Made by a program: the position numbers and the translations under genes. From Proteromonas lacertae (lineage: Eukaryota; Sar; Bigyra; Opalinata; Proteromonadidae), in contig NGBS01000875.1 in assembly GCA_002245135.1 (NCBI GenBank), positions 205,696 through 269,695 on the forward strand: DNA of 64,000 bases, written 5' to 3'. The notes under the pieces are model-generated. The model was not told where the DNA came from and ran no database searches. It was given only the letters and a program-made list of their open reading frames with translations. Below are positions 10,798-23,600 of the stretch, in pieces (position 1 is the first letter of the stretch; each line of letters begins with the position of its first letter).

Positions 10798-12536
10798 ATG
10801 TATACATTTGATGAGTTTCTCAAAGATTGTTTTAATAACCCTTTGGCTGCTTCTAATTTAAAAGTTAAGATTAAAACAAGATCTAAGGTTTTGGATTTGA
10901 AAGCTATTGGTATAGATTATAAACAAGTAAATGACATATGGAACGCTATAGCTAAATTTGTTATGAAAAACCTTGAAAATGGAAAGGTATGTCATTTTGA
11001 TAATGTAATAATAATAGGGTGTTGATATTCCTAATTTTGGCAAGTTTTCTATAGATAAAAAGACAGGTAAACACTGTTTTACATTTTCTACAAAATTCAA
11101 AATGGAACATCACTTTGAGTGTAATTCAAAACCATTTCAAGCAGAAGAAGCTTCAGTAGAAAGTAATAATGGGACAATAGCTTTATATGCAAAAGTTGAC
11201 AGAGATGTTATGAAGATTGTAGTAAATCACATGTTCTCAGTATTAGGAGAAGCATTTAATCAACAAGAGTTTGTAGAAATATCATTTGGTGAAATAGGCA
11301 CATTTATTAGTCGAAATAAACTTGCTGGTTTTCGTTATTTTTATTTACCTCAAGCTGCTGGAATTGAGATAATTGAAGCAGGAGGAGGCAATCCAACTTA
11401 TATGATGGAACCACCTCCAGATGCATTAACATTACATGTATATATATATATATATTATTATTTATTTATTAATTAATTAGTTGGATGGTGAATCTAAACA
11501 AATCAATCACATTTCAAGTCCAAGATCTGCAAATTATGCTGGTTCAATGATGGTAAAAGAAAGACCACAATCAACAGCAACTTCATCAACCTATTCAGCA
11601 TCAAGACCATCAACTACAGCAACTACAACTACAGTTACAACTCAAAATTCAAGACCAGAAACACTCAATAATATAGTTACAGATACAGTTCCAATAAAAG
11701 AAGAAACACAACAATTAGAAAAAACTGATACTTTACCACCACTTGATATTAATTTGAACGGACCATCTTATATGAAAATGACTGAAGAAAGAAAAGCACA
11801 AACTATTACAAATCAATCATCAATTAGTTATACACCAACTAAACAATTAATTCTAGTATAATAATAATAATTATTATATTTTATATAGTTGCAAACTTCT
11901 CCAATTTTACCATTTTTTGCTATTCCACAAACAGGAGCTGGTGCATTTCGTCGTGTAAATAAAGAAGCATATGATAAGACATTAGACAAAGCATTCAAAC
12001 GATTTGAAAATGAAATACATCGAAATGAAGAAAGAAAGAAAAGAGAAGATTATGAAATAGAAATGAGATTAAATAGAGGTTATGAATTAGCAGATGAGCA
12101 AAGAAGAGAAAGAGAAGAGACTTCAGCATTGCAAGACCAGTTTTTACAACAACAAATGAAATTAAAAGTCTTACAAGCAAAGAAAGAAAGAGAAACAGAA
12201 AAAATACAAGATCCACCTTTTGATTATGATAGTTTAATAGAAGCAGAAACTGAATATAAACAAATGCAACAAAATAAATTCCGTAGAGGAATTGAAGAAC
12301 AAATGAGAGATAATAGAAATAGAAAACAAAGACAGAAGAAGAAGGAGTTGGATGAAGAAGATAGAGTGATTGAGACAATTACTAGAAGAATGAGAGAAGA
12401 ACAAGAGCAAAGAAAATTAGCAAAATATCAAACCAAAGTGCAATTGAGAAATGCTTGGTCAAGACAGAAACAATTGAATGACTTATCAAGGGAATTTCAG
12501 AAGAGTAATTTAGGTTTATTACCAACTGCACATTAG
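10798..12536 (+). CDS. CCDC81-like protein with N-terminal HU-type domain
   Basis: Four exons (10798-10986, 11018-11437, 11481-11855, 11889-12536; introns 31, 43 and 33 nt) encode 543 residues. The first 200 residues carry the features of the CCDC81 HU-like domain: YKQVNDIWNAIAKFVMKNLE, GVDIPNFGKFSIDKKTG, and a second unit with ISFGEIGTFISRNKLAGFRY. A Ser/Thr/Gln-rich linker follows, then FFAIPQTGAGAFRRVNKEAY and a long basic coiled coil with many Glu/Arg/Lys/Gln heptads ending NLGLLPTAH. CCDC81 is a centrosome/ciliary protein of eukaryotes whose HU-like fold was borrowed from bacterial DNA-binding proteins. The match in order and sequence is good. It shares its upstream region with the divergent coiled-coil gene. 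Confidence 0.8.
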
Positions 12537-12681
12537 ATATTAAATAATAATAATGTTATTTATATAGTACATTTATTTTATGTAGAATATTTTTCATTTT
12601 CAAAATAAAATATCAAGCTATTTGCTTGATGCAAAAAAATTTGCTATTAGTTTGTATGTTAATAGGAGCAGTATTTGGGTG

Positions 12682-14046
12682 ATGATATATTTGATTATAG
12701 CTATAATGGTCATTAATGTCTTAATTGTTGTTGTTAATTTACTCAGAGTTAATGTCCTGTCTTTTAGTCTTTTTGCTATAAAAGAAACAAATGTTACACA
12801 AAGATATAGATGCATTTTTGTTGTAAATGAAATTTTTATAGATAAAATTGAGACTATCGCTAATTATCTAAATAACAATACTATCAAATCATGCACATCA
12901 TTATATGTTCTAATTCCAGCTATAGGAGATGTAAAGGAAGATTTAAATAAAAATAATTTACACATTATTAGATATATCTACCCAAATCCTTTAGAATATG
13001 CTTTACTAATGCCAATGTATTTAGAGGTGGATGAATGTGCGATAATTAATATAAAACATTGTTATTTGGAAAAATTTGATCTTGATATTAACTATTTCTT
13101 TTCGAATGTTAGTAGAGTAAAGAGTTTTACTACAGATATAGTTGATACTTATATAATACAGACAAAGCATATTAGATATGTTTGCTTATATAGAGGGCCA
13201 TTGCATTTTAGACAAAATTTAAATTTGATATTAAAAGAGCCATATTCATTTTCATTCTATTACAGTCAATATCCTATAGATAAAAGTATAGATTACAGTT
13301 CATGTATAAAAGGTAATATTAACAATAATGAAATAAGCGTAGTTCAAAGATTAAGAAGAAGAGATAATATGAATACATCAATTGAATCATATTTGAAATA
13401 TGATAATTTCACAACACTTGTCTTAGCTCAAAATGAACAATATATGGATTTTAGATGGGTATTTTCAAATACCGCCTACAATAGTAGTATTACAATATAT
13501 TTATTTTGGTGCACGAATTGGAATAGTGTGTTTTATTTATTTCGTTTAATTCCGCTTTTATTAAATACAGAGTTTACTGTAATGATGGATGATGATTTTA
13601 CAATAAAACCAGAATTTGTGTGGTTGGGAAAACGTTTGGCTCGAAATAAGAGAATTATTATATCTCCACTAGGATGGCAACCATATAATTCAAGTAAGTA
13701 TATAATTGGGAATGTAACATATCATTTATCATTCTCAGATACTATATACAGTGGTCAGATTATGAAAAGTGAATGGTTTGTATATGTTTATAGAATGAAA
13801 ATACCTTTTAAGTTATGGGGAGATGAAATTAGCACTGCTTTATCAGCTAAAATAATATGTGGAAATAGATTAGCTATAGTTAGTGGATATTTAAGATTTT
13901 TACCACAAATTTTTGCATTTGCTAAAACAAATAGAACAAATTACAGGAGAGGACCTAAATTTATCTATCCATTTATGAATAGATGTAAAAATTTCGCAAA
14001 TAATTCAAAAATAATAAGAGAATGTTTTTTTAAATTGCCTAGTTAA
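12682..14046 (+). CDS. Type II membrane glycosyltransferase with DDD motif
   Basis: The first ATG in the open frame is at 12682 and puts a signal anchor (MIYLIIAIMVINVLIVVVNL) right at the N-terminus; upstream codons lack a start. The chain is 454 residues and intronless, unusual here. The lumenal part contains FTVMMDDDFTIKPEFVWLG, a DxD-type metal/nucleotide-sugar site, followed by RIIISPLGWQPYNSSKYIIG and LWGDEISTALSAKI, resembling the acidic (G/W)xDE box of GT64/GT2-fold enzymes. A Golgi location is inferred from topology. Sugar and acceptor cannot be read from the sequence. Confidence 0.65.
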   Translation: MIYLIIAIMVINVLIVVVNLLRVNVLSFSLFAIKETNVTQRYRCIFVVNEIFIDKIETIANYLNNNTIKSCTSLYVLIPAIGDVKEDLNKNNLHIIRYIYPNPLEYALLMPMYLEVDECAIINIKHCYLEKFDLDINYFFSNVSRVKSFTTDIVDTYIIQTKHIRYVCLYRGPLHFRQNLNLILKEPYSFSFYYSQYPIDKSIDYSSCIKGNINNNEISVVQRLRRRDNMNTSIESYLKYDNFTTLVLAQNEQYMDFRWVFSNTAYNSSITIYLFWCTNWNSVFYLFRLIPLLLNTEFTVMMDDDFTIKPEFVWLGKRLARNKRIIISPLGWQPYNSSKYIIGNVTYHLSFSDTIYSGQIMKSEWFVYVYRMKIPFKLWGDEISTALSAKIICGNRLAIVSGYLRFLPQIFAFAKTNRTNYRRGPKFIYPFMNRCKNFANNSKIIRECFFKLPS

Positions 14047-14480
14047 ATAGTTTTTCTATAATTATAGTCATTTATAGTATGTAATGAAATTTTTTATAAT
14101 ATTTTGTAAATTCTTTCATCGCATATGAATTGCATAGATTGTGTTTGTGTAACTTCGAGTATTTTAGAGAATTAAAATAGTTAAACGACTCAATATTTTG
14201 AAACATCAAACAAGTTTGAATTATGTTTTGCTTTTTATCTTTTGTAGTTAATATGATATAATCGATATTACTATCTCATTCTATAGTATTTGACTTGAGT
14301 TGTTATTTTAGATAGAATAAAGAGTGTATGAGAAGAATAATCACTTACATTTGGTTTATACAATATCAAAATGGATGTTTCAACAAATTGAAATCTAAAA
14401 ACTGATTAATAAATAGATGAAATGATGTAATAGAGATGAAAAAAAGAAAATGAAATTTTGAAACGACTATATCTTCAAAA
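14047..14480. other. Intergenic, nothing recognised
   Basis: AT-rich stretch of 434 bp between the glycosyltransferase stop and the start of the kinase-like/LRR gene. I see no open frame with splice support, no tRNA fold and no repeat. Confidence 0.6.
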
Positions 14481-17441
14481 ATGTCTTTTTCATTTCAAAT
14501 TCACGATATAGAAGAAATATTAAAGTGTAAATCGCCGAATTTAGAAGTATTTATGATATATTTATTGATTAGATAAAGGAAAGAGATAAAAAGAGTGTTA
14601 GTGAAATAGATTTAGTTGTAAAACAAAAAAATGATGTTAAAATGTTAAAAATCCTCAATATAGATGGAATTAAAAGGAAAAATAGTATTTAAAATGATAG
14701 AGAATAACTCTTTGCTGTTAGATTGTTGTTCATTTTACACAAATCCCTCTCAAATAGAGCTAATCGGGGATAATATGATGGTATATGAGAGAGACTATTA
14801 CCTAAGAGACTTAGAAGAGATAATTCATAGTAAATCGTTGTTAAGTGATGATATTTGTAATATATTAAGTAGAATAAGTGATTTATTGATGTTATTGAGT
14901 GAATATGATATAGTGATTGGTAATTTGAAGAGTTCTAATATTATATGTGAAAAAGATGGTAGAATAAAGATATGTGATATAGGTTTAGAATCATTAAGAA
15001 AAGATAAAAATTTGAGAGTGTATGATGTTTGTTTCAAAAGCCCAGAACAGTTGTTGGGATTAGAATGTAATGAAAGAAGTGTGATTTGGTCAATTGGATG
15101 TATATTATATGAAATGATAAATAAGAAATTACCATTCAATGAAGATAATAATATCATGAAAGCAATGAATAATATATTGAGATGTAAATACAATTTTGAT
15201 GTAGAATGTGATGATAATATGAAAGCGATGATAGAAAAAATGTTGAAAGTGAAAAATGAAGATAAATTGAGTTTAAAAGAGTTGAAGAAAGAAATGATAA
15301 AGATGAGTGAAATGGTGAAAGATAGAGATAATTTGTTAATGATGATTAAAGAAAGAAAAAAGATGTTAAAGAATAATGATGATAGTATAGTTAAAGTTCC
15401 AATATACCCATTGAAATATTATCTCCAATATAATAAAAGGGAAAGTATATATAATACAAATGTTCATACTTTTATAAACTTATACAATAAAAAAACTAAT
15501 GAAAGAATATTAAAAATATTATTGATGATGAAATTAGATAGATCTGACGATTCAATACAGAATAAATTGAAATATCAAATAAAACATCAACATATAGAAA
15601 ATGGTAAAATATATTATTTAGATAAAATGATGTTTAATGTTAAAACTGGTATCATTTGCAATGAAAATATCATAGTTAACTCTAAATGTTTTTGTTTTTG
15701 TGAAGAAGGACTGAAGTATTTCTTCAGATTATTAAAAGTAATCAAACCAGCATATTGTAAGAAAATTTACATTAAAAACAACAAAAATATTCATTCACAA
15801 GTATTAAAATCCTTTTTCTCTTACTATCCAATCTCCCAAATAGAATTTGATTTTAACAGAAGTAAAGAATTATTGATTGATAAAGATATTCCTGAATTAA
15901 TCAAATACATCAAAAAGAAAAGAGAACATTATAATTATGATTGGAGTTATTATTATGTATTAGATCTGAGTAACTGCAATATTGATGATGATATTTTCCA
16001 ATCCTTCATCTCTTTAAGATTGAAAGAATTGGGAGATATAAAGAAGTTGGATCTAAGAAGTATAATTAGACATTTCTTATTGTTTAGATAATAAACTCAC
16101 TTATAAAAGTATTGAATTACTGATTAACCATTTATCCTCATTTTGGAGTCTTAGAAAACTAAAATTAGATGGAAATGAAATAGGAGATGAAGGAATGAAA
16201 ATATTATCTTCACATTTAGATTTATTGACATATAATGATGAAGGTTATAAATATGTATATTGTGCAAGTATATTTAATGTTATTTATTATATTATTAGAA
16301 ATGGGATTATCTTCAACTGGATTAAAATATTTACTTGATAGTATAAAGACAATCTGTTTAAGAAGAAAGATTTCCTATGTTGATATAAGTAATAATAATA
16401 TAGATTCATCTGGAATGGAGTGTTTAGTGGATTATATCAAAGAAAATAATAATATAGAAAGAATAAATGTTTGTAGTATAGATGCATTTATTCATTATTT
16501 GTTATATAGATAATCCAATTGGTAATGAAGGATTTAAACTATTGATAAAAAATAAAAAATATTTGCATATATTTGATATGAATTTCAGCAATTGCTCAAT
16601 CGATGATGAAAGTGTAATTTGGCTAACAAATGAAATGTTGTACAATAGTTCAATAAATCTAAATGGAAATAATATTCATATGAAAGGATTAAAATCAATT
16701 TGTTCAGAATCATCAAAATGTCATGCGAATATGAAATGTTCTTCATGGACAAATGAAGAAGTCGAATGTTATTTGAATTATAGTTTAAAATACAATAGTA
16801 ATATATATTTTTATAGAAGTAATTTTTCAAGTATAAATCTACTTTCTATTGAAATAGATATGAATATCAATGATTCTCACATTCCATTGATTAAGAAAAG
16901 GAATTATGAATTACTTGATATATCAAATAATAAAATTACTTCTAAAGGATTAAAAGAATTAGTAGTTTCCTTATCAAAAAGAATGGAACGTTTTATTATA
17001 AACAATAATCCAATAGGAGATGATGGAGTAGAGATAATATGCAAATATTTAGATATAATTCTCAAGCAAGAATTTGCACTACTATTATTATCATTTAAAT
17101 CTTTCAAGTATTACATTAATGTTATTATTCTTCGAATAGGCATTGGAATGAGTGAAAAAGGATTAAAAATATTAATAGAAAGATTAAAAAACAATAATAA
17201 AATATTAAAAGAGATAAAATTGTCAGGAAATATATTTGGTGAAAAAGAATTAAGATTAATGAGAGAAAATGAAAAAATATTCTATAAACTAGATGATTTA
17301 TCAATCACAGTGAAAGAAAATATAGATAGAAATGAATTAAAGATATTTTTAGATACATTTTCATCGATTGGATTGATAAAACTAAATGGAATTTCTGCAA
17401 GAAGAAAAGAAAGAATTATCAAAAGAATTTTGGAATATTGA
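14481..17441 (+). CDS. Kinase-like domain fused to leucine-rich repeats
   Basis: Six exons (14481-14546, 14573-14617, 14664-16059, 16088-16243, 16299-16475, 16510-17441) are separated by introns of 26, 46, 28, 55 and 34 nt; every junction keeps frame. The N-terminal 280 residues have a protein-kinase C-lobe layout: VIGNLKSSNIIC in place of HRDxKxxN, ICDIGLES in place of DFG, CFKSPEQLLGLE in place of APE, then SVIWSIGCILYEMINKKLPF. The HRD Asp is Asn and no clear Gly-rich loop or VAIK Lys is seen, so it is probably a pseudokinase. The C-terminal half has RI-type LRRs such as LKLDGNEIGDEGMKIL, VDISNNNIDSSGMECLV and NNPIGNEGFKLLI. A scaffold or sensor role is inferred. Confidence 0.75.
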
Positions 17442-17513
17442 ATAATTAATATTGATTACATAAATCTAAAAGAAAAGAGATAATTAACAATAATAACATA
17501 TTCTAATTCTATT

Positions 17514-19004
17514 TTAAGAGAATTCTTTTTCAAATGCATCAACACTTTGCCAAGTTCGATTCTTTCTCAATCCATTAATTACATAAGCAACAATTGGAGC
17601 TATTGATAATACTTCAAATGGTTTTTGATTCTTTAATATATCAGTTGTAGTAGGAATTGTATTGGAAATCCAAAAATGTTCTAATAAATCATTATTAATG
17701 AATTTCTTCCACGATTGTTGAGGAAATACAGCATGAGTACAATAAGCACTAACAGCACGAGCTCCACCACTTTTACAGGCTTTAATACACTCCATAATTG
17801 TACCTCCAGTTTGGATTAAATCATCCACGATTATACAATATCTATCTTTTACTTGACCTTCTGTTATATGAATGATTCTTTCATCACCATCTCTTGTTTT
17901 ACTACATACAACAAATGGATATTCAGGAAACTATATATATTCATAATTATATTGCTATATATTATATATACTTTTGAATAGAATCTTTTTTTTGCACCAT
18001 CATCAGGAAATACGATAGTAACTTGGAAATAATTAAAGAAACAAAAATAAATATATAAAATGATATTCTTTTCAACGATTCTTCTGGCAATTGTTGAATT
18101 CTATTTCTCAATAAATAGATACAACTCTTTAATCTGATTTTTACATTATCACTAAAATAAAATTGCTCCTGTAAGGCATGAATATCAAAGATACATAATT
18201 GAGTTGGTCCTTCACAGGCATATGGTATTATAGAGAATATCCTTGCTAATGTTGAAGCTGTTGCTATTTGTCCTAATTTTTCTACCCTTTCCATTGTTCC
18301 TGTTGCAAAAAATGGTAATACGACAATCATCGTTTTTGCCAAGTAATTCGGTAAAGCATATAATACTGATAATTGACTATATAATAAATTATAATTAATT
18401 TAATACTCAAATATTCTATCAGTACTATTGCAAGATGCTAAAAATGCAACATTCATATTCTTCAGATTTTCTACATCTTCTATATATATTTTTGGAGTAC
18501 CATCTGGGAAAGTATCCCAACGGATTTTACCTAATTTGATCTTACCGCCTGACAAAGATTCTGCTTCATGAGCAACTTCTTCCATATCTTTGGCATAAAA
18601 CAATGTGATTTTTGCCTTTGTTTTTTTGTGAGAAATAGATTGCTCTAAATCTATCATAAGATAGTATTCTAGGGATTTCATTCTTTTCTTTTGGCAAAGA
18701 TCTACTTCTTTGTCTGCTTGCTTCACTGAAACGAGGGCTTAACATATATTGTGGACTTAAATCAGAATAAGATGGAGGAGACTGTATAAAATCGAGATTT
18801 GCTTCTAATTCTTTTATATCTTGAGTTTTCTATAGTCTCATAGCGACAAAAATATACTCTATATGCATGGAATATGCCGAGAGTAGGTACATCTTTTTCT
18901 AATATGAATCTCTTGATAAGATTGTAGTTTCGAATAAAAAACTGGTTGTTCGCATTTTTTAACTCTAAAAGAGCAGAAAGAGAGTATCCAATTATTTCGT
19001 CCAT
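17514..19004 (-). CDS. Class II (plant PRS3/4-like) ribose-phosphate pyrophosphokinase
   Basis: Six exons (18858-19004, 18706-18829, 18407-18650, 18069-18376, 17972-18021, 17514-17930) encode 429 residues. Signature segments are VLPFFATGTMERVEKLGQ, FDIHALQEQFYF, TIVFPDDGAKKRF and the PRPP-binding IIVDDLIQTGGT, closest to the Mg-dependent, phosphate-independent class II enzymes of plants. The enzyme makes PRPP from ribose-5-phosphate and ATP for nucleotide synthesis. An N-terminal extension of about 100 residues has no match. The intron at 18022-18068 is odd: in frame it must begin GA and end AAG instead of GT...TAG. If the 55-nt intron at 18651-18705 is kept, a different short product results. 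The stop is 72 bp from the convergent LRR gene. Confidence 0.85.
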
Positions 19005-19436
19005 GTTTGCTTAACAAGATATAAAACAATGTTTGATTAAAAGCTTGACAAGACTTTTTTCTGTTTTACATTTGTTATGTTTATTTAATATACAATTGTT
19101 GATAATATATAACAAAAACCCGATGTATATCAATTTATCCACCTGACATAAATTTAAATCCTGTTGTTGTATTCATCAGAAATAATCAACTTAACGGCAA
19201 TATAAAGTATAAAGAATATTGTTAATCAGTGCATGAAATAGGATAAAAGTGTCAGGAATAATATACACAAAAAAGTTCTCAAAATCTTCGTAGAAAGCTG
19301 TCCAAAATAATGTAAGAATAAGTTGAAACGACCTGAGAACATGTTTGAAGGGATGCAAACTTGCGAAGTCCATCACAAAAGAATATTATTCGCTCAAAAA
19401 TTTAGGAAGGTTTAAAAGAAGATCACCTACTAAAAA
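19005..19436. other. Divergent promoter region
   Basis: 432 bp between the divergent PRPP synthetase and MAP-kinase starts. It has T-rich and A-rich runs but no motif I can name and no supported coding frame. Confidence 0.5.
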
Positions 19437-20520
19437 ATGCAAGATTCCATTAACTGTAACATACAAGATACAATACAAAGCGTTACAAAGAAACCTTATT
19501 CAACCTACTCATTAAACTGCAGGATTGGAGGTGGTGGATTTGGTGAGGTGTATAACGCAACTGAAACAGATAGTGGCAAAGTATATGCTATTAAGTGTTG
19601 TAAACATATATTTATTAAAGATCGTCCATTGTAGATCAATCTTAAGGGAATTAATATTAGGAAGGTTATTAGATCACCCTTTGATTATGAAAATTAGAGA
19701 AGTACTTATTCCAACATCATTTCGAACATTTAATGCAATTTGGTTTGTCTATGAGCTTATGGATATGGATCTTCGAAATTTAATGGAATCTGAGATAAAG
19801 TACTCATTACAAGATATACAGTATATTATGTTCCAAATGCTCACTGGTGTGAAGTATCTTCATGATGTAGGGGTGATTCATAGAGATATAAAACCAGAAA
19901 ATATTTTGATAAACACTGATTATAGTTTGAAGATCAGCGATTTTGGATTATCGTGTTTAGCAAAGAAAGATCGTGTTTTAACTGAATATACAGTCACTAG
20001 ATGGTATCGTGCACCAGAAATCCTATTAGAATGTGGTTATGATGAAGGAGTAGATATTTGGTCTATTGGATGTATATTAGGTGAGATGCTCACAAAACAA
20101 GTGTTATTTAAAGGTAGAAACCGAATTCACCAAATTGAGCAAATTGCTCATTTAATTGGTATTCCAAACGATTTATCGTATATTTCAAATAATTTATCTC
20201 GTGAATATCTAAAGAATTTAGAAACAAACCCTCAATGGCAGAAGATGTTTTATGATTATGATATTCAAGCTGTTGATTTGTTAACTCACTTACTAGTGTG
20301 GGATCCTAAGAAAAGATATAGTGCAGTTGAAGCATTGAACCATCCATTTATCAAAAACATGAATCCTGAACTGATTCGTGGTAATTTAACTCCAAGATGT
20401 ATACCAAATATAGATTTTGGATTTGATGAAAATAACTTGTCATTATATGAGTTAAAAGATAGAATAATTGAAGAAATTATGTTATATCACCCAAACTTAA
20501 AGATGCCTCTTGACAATTAA
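19437..20520 (+). CDS. MAP kinase with TEY activation motif
   Basis: Two exons (19437-19594 and 19635-20520) around a 40-nt GTGTTG...TAG intron encode 347 residues. The intron interrupts the VAIK region, and splicing gives VYAIKSILRELILGRLL. The chain has the Gly loop (IGGGGFGEVYNA), HRDIKPEN, ISDFGLSCLA, the dual-phosphorylation lip LTEYTVTRWYRAPEI and a complete C-lobe ending in WDPKKRYSAVEALNHPFI. The Thr-Glu-Tyr lip and TRWYRAPE place it with ERK-type MAPKs rather than CDKs. Upstream kinases and substrates cannot be inferred from here. Confidence 0.88.
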
Positions 20521-20674
20521 TTTCATCTCTCTATTATGTTACTGATTAATTTCATATAATTTAATATATCTTCATAGCTTCTCCCTTTTTTTTTAATTTT
20601 CTCTTTTAATCTATGTGTTTTGTGTGAGTATAAAATGTATTAAATAAATACCATAATAATAAAAATATCAAAAT

Positions 20675-23600
20675 TTAAGAGATATACAAACTAGCTACAA
20701 AGACAATATCTCTTTTAACAGAATCAGAAGCTAATTCTGCTCTTTTTGCTAAATCAATATCACCAATCAACCTAGCAGAGGTAACCAACTCTTTACAACA
20801 CTCTGCTGTTCTTAAAATCGCATTAACTATCTGTCCTTCAGGGAATGAAGTGGCTGTACATATCTTATAGAAAGGAACACCTTTTGCCCATTCATAAACC
20901 ACTTGCATTAATGATGGATGTAATATTTCACCAAAAGATGTTTCTACCTCTTTTATTCCACATTTCTGTTCTAATTTGCATAAATTTTCGAGAATTATTT
21001 CCACTTGGCTTAAAGTATCTTCTAATTTTCCATTCATTATTGATTCATCATCATTATCTCTTTCTAATACTAAACTGGATAATATTGAGACGATTTCAGC
21101 TGGATCTAAATCTTTGAATAGATTTTGGAATATCATCTCAGTTAATAACACAGCATTGCAAGTGTTTATCTATTAATTAATAAAGAATATTAGAAATTGA
21201 TTATATACTCCAGCTGCAATTCTTCCTTTCAATTTCAATGTCATTGCTTGTGGATCAATATATTCTAATTTACTCAATATGTTCATTTTTGCTTTTAAAT
21301 CTTTATAATGTAGTAAACTTTCAGGTGATAATTTCAATTGAATTTCTTGGATAAAATTCTCAGTGGAGATATACTTTTCATAACTAATAAATATCATAAA
21401 TACTAATAAAATATTATACAATTGAAAATGATCTTGGAAATGAGGACATTCTGTGATTGTAAATAACTTCAAATTCTCGTTAATAGCATTGTATTCTTGC
21501 CACAAATTAATAAAATCAATATTTGATAGTTTATATTCTTTATTTACATTGATTTCTGCTGGTCCAGTTGGGAAATTGTTATTCTTTACTATATTTACTA
21601 ATTCATCATATATCTTTATATCATTAGACATCTTTTGTTTATCCATTATCTTAGTGCAAACACGAGTAACATTCTAATTATAATAATTATTATAATATAT
21701 ACTTTAATAGTAATTCTTGTGTGATAAAAATATCTTCCTTTGCTTTCATGGAAATTCTTTAAATTACTTGATTCAACATCAGGTTTAAAATCCTATAAAT
21801 AACAATAATAATAATGAAATACAATTGGACAAAGTATAATAACAGAATAAGGATCATTTGTTTCATTAGAATTTCTAACACATAAACATTCATAATTCAA
21901 ATCAATTCCTTCAAAAGGTAAAGTAATATTCACAAATAATAATCTACCTTGAATCATTAAGAATTTCTTATTGTCATTCTTTGAAGCATCAATTGCCATC
22001 TTGTAGATATCATGAAGTAGATCTAATGAGATTGATTTATTGCTGAAATATTCATGAAGTTCATCGATTGTATGGCATTTGTATATATTTGATTTTAATA
22101 TTTCTTTTTGCATTTCTTCATATTTCTTTAATTTCTATTATAATTGTATTAATATACTTATTATTATACTATTTCATAATCATTATCATCCAACTGTTTT
22201 TGGCTACTTATCTCAGCAAATGATCTTTTCAATACATCTTCAATAGTTAAATCCTGTGATCTTAAAATTGATAGAATCATAGAAAAACGAAGATAAAACT
22301 TCGATTGCATTTTATTACTCATTCCAGCAACCATTTCTTTAAATGTCTAATAAATATATATGTGATAATGATATATATATACTGTAATAGGTGGCATTAC
22401 ATCCCAAATCTTTATTATCACAGTTCCAACTGTATCTTTACCTCTTCTACCAGCTCTTCCTGCCATTTGAATATACTCAGCAGTTTGTAGAAATCTTCTT
22501 TCTTTTCCATCAAATTTCTTTATCTCCATAAAAGCTACAGCTTTTGCAGGCATATTAATACCCATAGCAAATGTATCAGTAGCAAATAATATCTATTTAA
22601 ATATATAATTTCATATAGATAATACTTTAATACAACCACTACTAAATAACAATTCTACAATTTCTTTTATTATTGGTAATAACCCACTATGGTGATAAGC
22701 AATACCTCTACTTAAATGATCATAAATACCAACTACTTGAGGTAAATTACGATCAATTTCCTATTAATCAATATAATTATTATTATGAATAATAATATAT
22801 ATATATATATACACTTAATCTTGAAATACTATTATCATACAGCGTCTTTATATGATATTTCTCTTCTCTAGTTGTAAAATCGCAGGATGATAGTTTCTTG
22901 GCATATGCTTCCAAGTTATTACGACTAAATCCAAAACATACAGTCTAAAGATAATAGTAAGATATAATATAAATATACAGGTGTATATTCATGATCAACT
23001 AAATAATGAGCAAATTTCTTCAATTCTCCTTCAGGTATTTGATATCTTTTATCTCTAACTTTCGACATATCTTTATCATATAACTATACACAATAAATCA
23101 ATTACAATAATACATTCTTTACTTCTCTATATCCTTTTTCAATAAACAATCCATCTTCACTTAGAATAGGATACATCTCCTTACCATAATGAATAAAATG
23201 TTTCAATGGAACAGGTCTCTTTGGTGTTTGAATAACATAAACTTTAGTTTGTTTCGTTCTACCAATCCATTCAGAGAATTCCAATGCATTTGGTGAAGTA
23301 GCAGATAAAAATACCATATGAATTGTTGGTGGCAATAAAATAATAGACTATATATATATAATATATATATATATACTTCTTCCCATACAACTCCTCTATC
23401 TTCATCATTAATATAATGACATTCATCAAATATGACCCACTCTACATCTCTTATTATATCTGCTCCTCTATATAACATTGATCTTAATATTTCAGTTGTC
23501 ATAATCAAACAAGATGCTTTACTATTTACTTGAATATCACCTGTAATTAAACCAACATCAACACCAGCTAATTTAAAATCTCTAAATTTCTGATTACTTA

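Noticed and set aside
12622-12681. Upstream extension of the glycosyltransferase
   Set aside because: The 20 codons before 12682 lack an ATG, and starting at 12682 puts the signal anchor at the N-terminus as expected for a type II enzyme.
18022-18068. U12-type AT-AC intron in the PRPP synthetase gene
   Set aside because: An ATATC stretch is present, but frame requires the cut before GAATATC and there is no AC acceptor or clear TTCCTTAAC branch site.
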